A stretch of DNA of 64,000 nucleotides from NCBI GenBank assembly GCA_016708025.1, contig JADJGQ010000003.1, positions 248,001-312,000 on the forward strand. The letters are read 5' to 3'. Position 1 is the stretch's first letter; each line of letters begins with the position of its first letter. This document shows, one piece after another, positions 63,885 through 64,000 of this stretch. A program made the position numbers and the translations under genes. Under the pieces are notes generated by a model. That model was not told where the DNA came from. It ran no database searches and worked only from the letters and a program-made list of their open reading frames with translations. Source of the DNA: a bacterium (GTDB lineage: Bacteria > Zixibacteria > MSB-5A5 > GN15 > FEB-12).

Positions 63885-64000
63885 CGATCTCCCTCCCCCC
63901 GCTTCAAGCAAATCACTGGCGACCGCCCTGGAATTGGTCCAATTTGAGGATGGACAAGGGCCGGCCTGGGTAGTACTTTAGCTGCGGCTCGCCCCGGTAC

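Noticed and set aside
63787..63981. Plus-strand frame after the dockerin-like protein as a new gene
   Set aside because: It overlaps the dockerin-like gene in another frame and has no start signal; the remaining 116 bp hold nothing recognisable.

Overview
The window looks like a piece of a Gram-negative chromosome from the FCB superphylum. Many traits resemble uncultured lineages such as Zixibacteria, but no rRNA or marker gene is present, so this is inference. The clues are several large secreted proteins that end in FlgD-like / type IX secretion type-A sorting domains (YPNPFN motif or equivalent), a small fibronectin-dockerin-like protein, lipoprotein signal peptides, a TolC-type outer-membrane factor and a multihaem inner-membrane cytochrome. 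No tRNA, rRNA, CRISPR array or insertion sequence was recognised.

Region 1 (1-4.8 kb, minus strand) holds a cell-envelope operon: a helical lipoprotein, two L,D-transpeptidase (YkuD-fold) proteins and the start of another lipoprotein. It is followed by a lone seven-haem NapC/NirT-family quinol-oxidising cytochrome that resembles Geobacter ImcH. Region 2 (4.8-12.5 kb, minus strand) is a complete efflux operon of the CecR-YbhGFSR type: TetR regulator, TolC, membrane-fusion lipoprotein, two ABC ATPases, two ABC-2 permeases and a trailing SDR epimerase-like gene. A tandem palindromic operator precedes tetR. Region 3 (12.5-19.8 kb) is a mixed stretch: an orphan lipoprotein; an ORF6N-domain gene with a 27-bp perfect palindrome on each side and a third copy inside its own coding sequence; a membrane protein; a CBM9/DOMON-like secreted protein with a Gly-Met tail; a divergent MocR regulator and aminotransferase pair; and a mini beta-carbonic-anhydrase-like protein.

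Region 4 (19.8-58 kb) is a very large surface-glycan locus. It encodes a Wzz-type chain-length protein, a Wzx-type flippase, an O-antigen-ligase/polymerase-like protein, five glycosyltransferases, two hexapeptide acyltransferases, a FemAB/BioF2-like acyltransferase, two polysaccharide deacetylases and a heparinase-like gene. It also carries an unusual set of amino-acid and acyl-activation genes: an NAD-synthase-like enzyme, an ACP, an AMP ligase, two asparagine-synthase-like proteins, two PaaK/CapK-like ligases, an Asp/Glu racemase and a fused B12-dependent glutamate mutase. Together these suggest a glycan decorated with an amidated or 3-methylaspartate-type residue (inference). The heparinase gene and the adjacent asparagine-synthase-like gene are both frameshifted, which points to local decay or local consensus error. 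Three large sorted surface proteins lie within or beside this locus, fitting the known link between type IX sorting and a special LPS.

Region 5 (57-64 kb) holds two SGNH-like proteins (one without the catalytic serine), a beta-helix surface protein and the dockerin-like protein. The most unusual signals are the palindrome-ORF6N cassette (13.44-14.15 kb) and the glutamate mutase/racemase/ligase module (34.7-38.8 kb).
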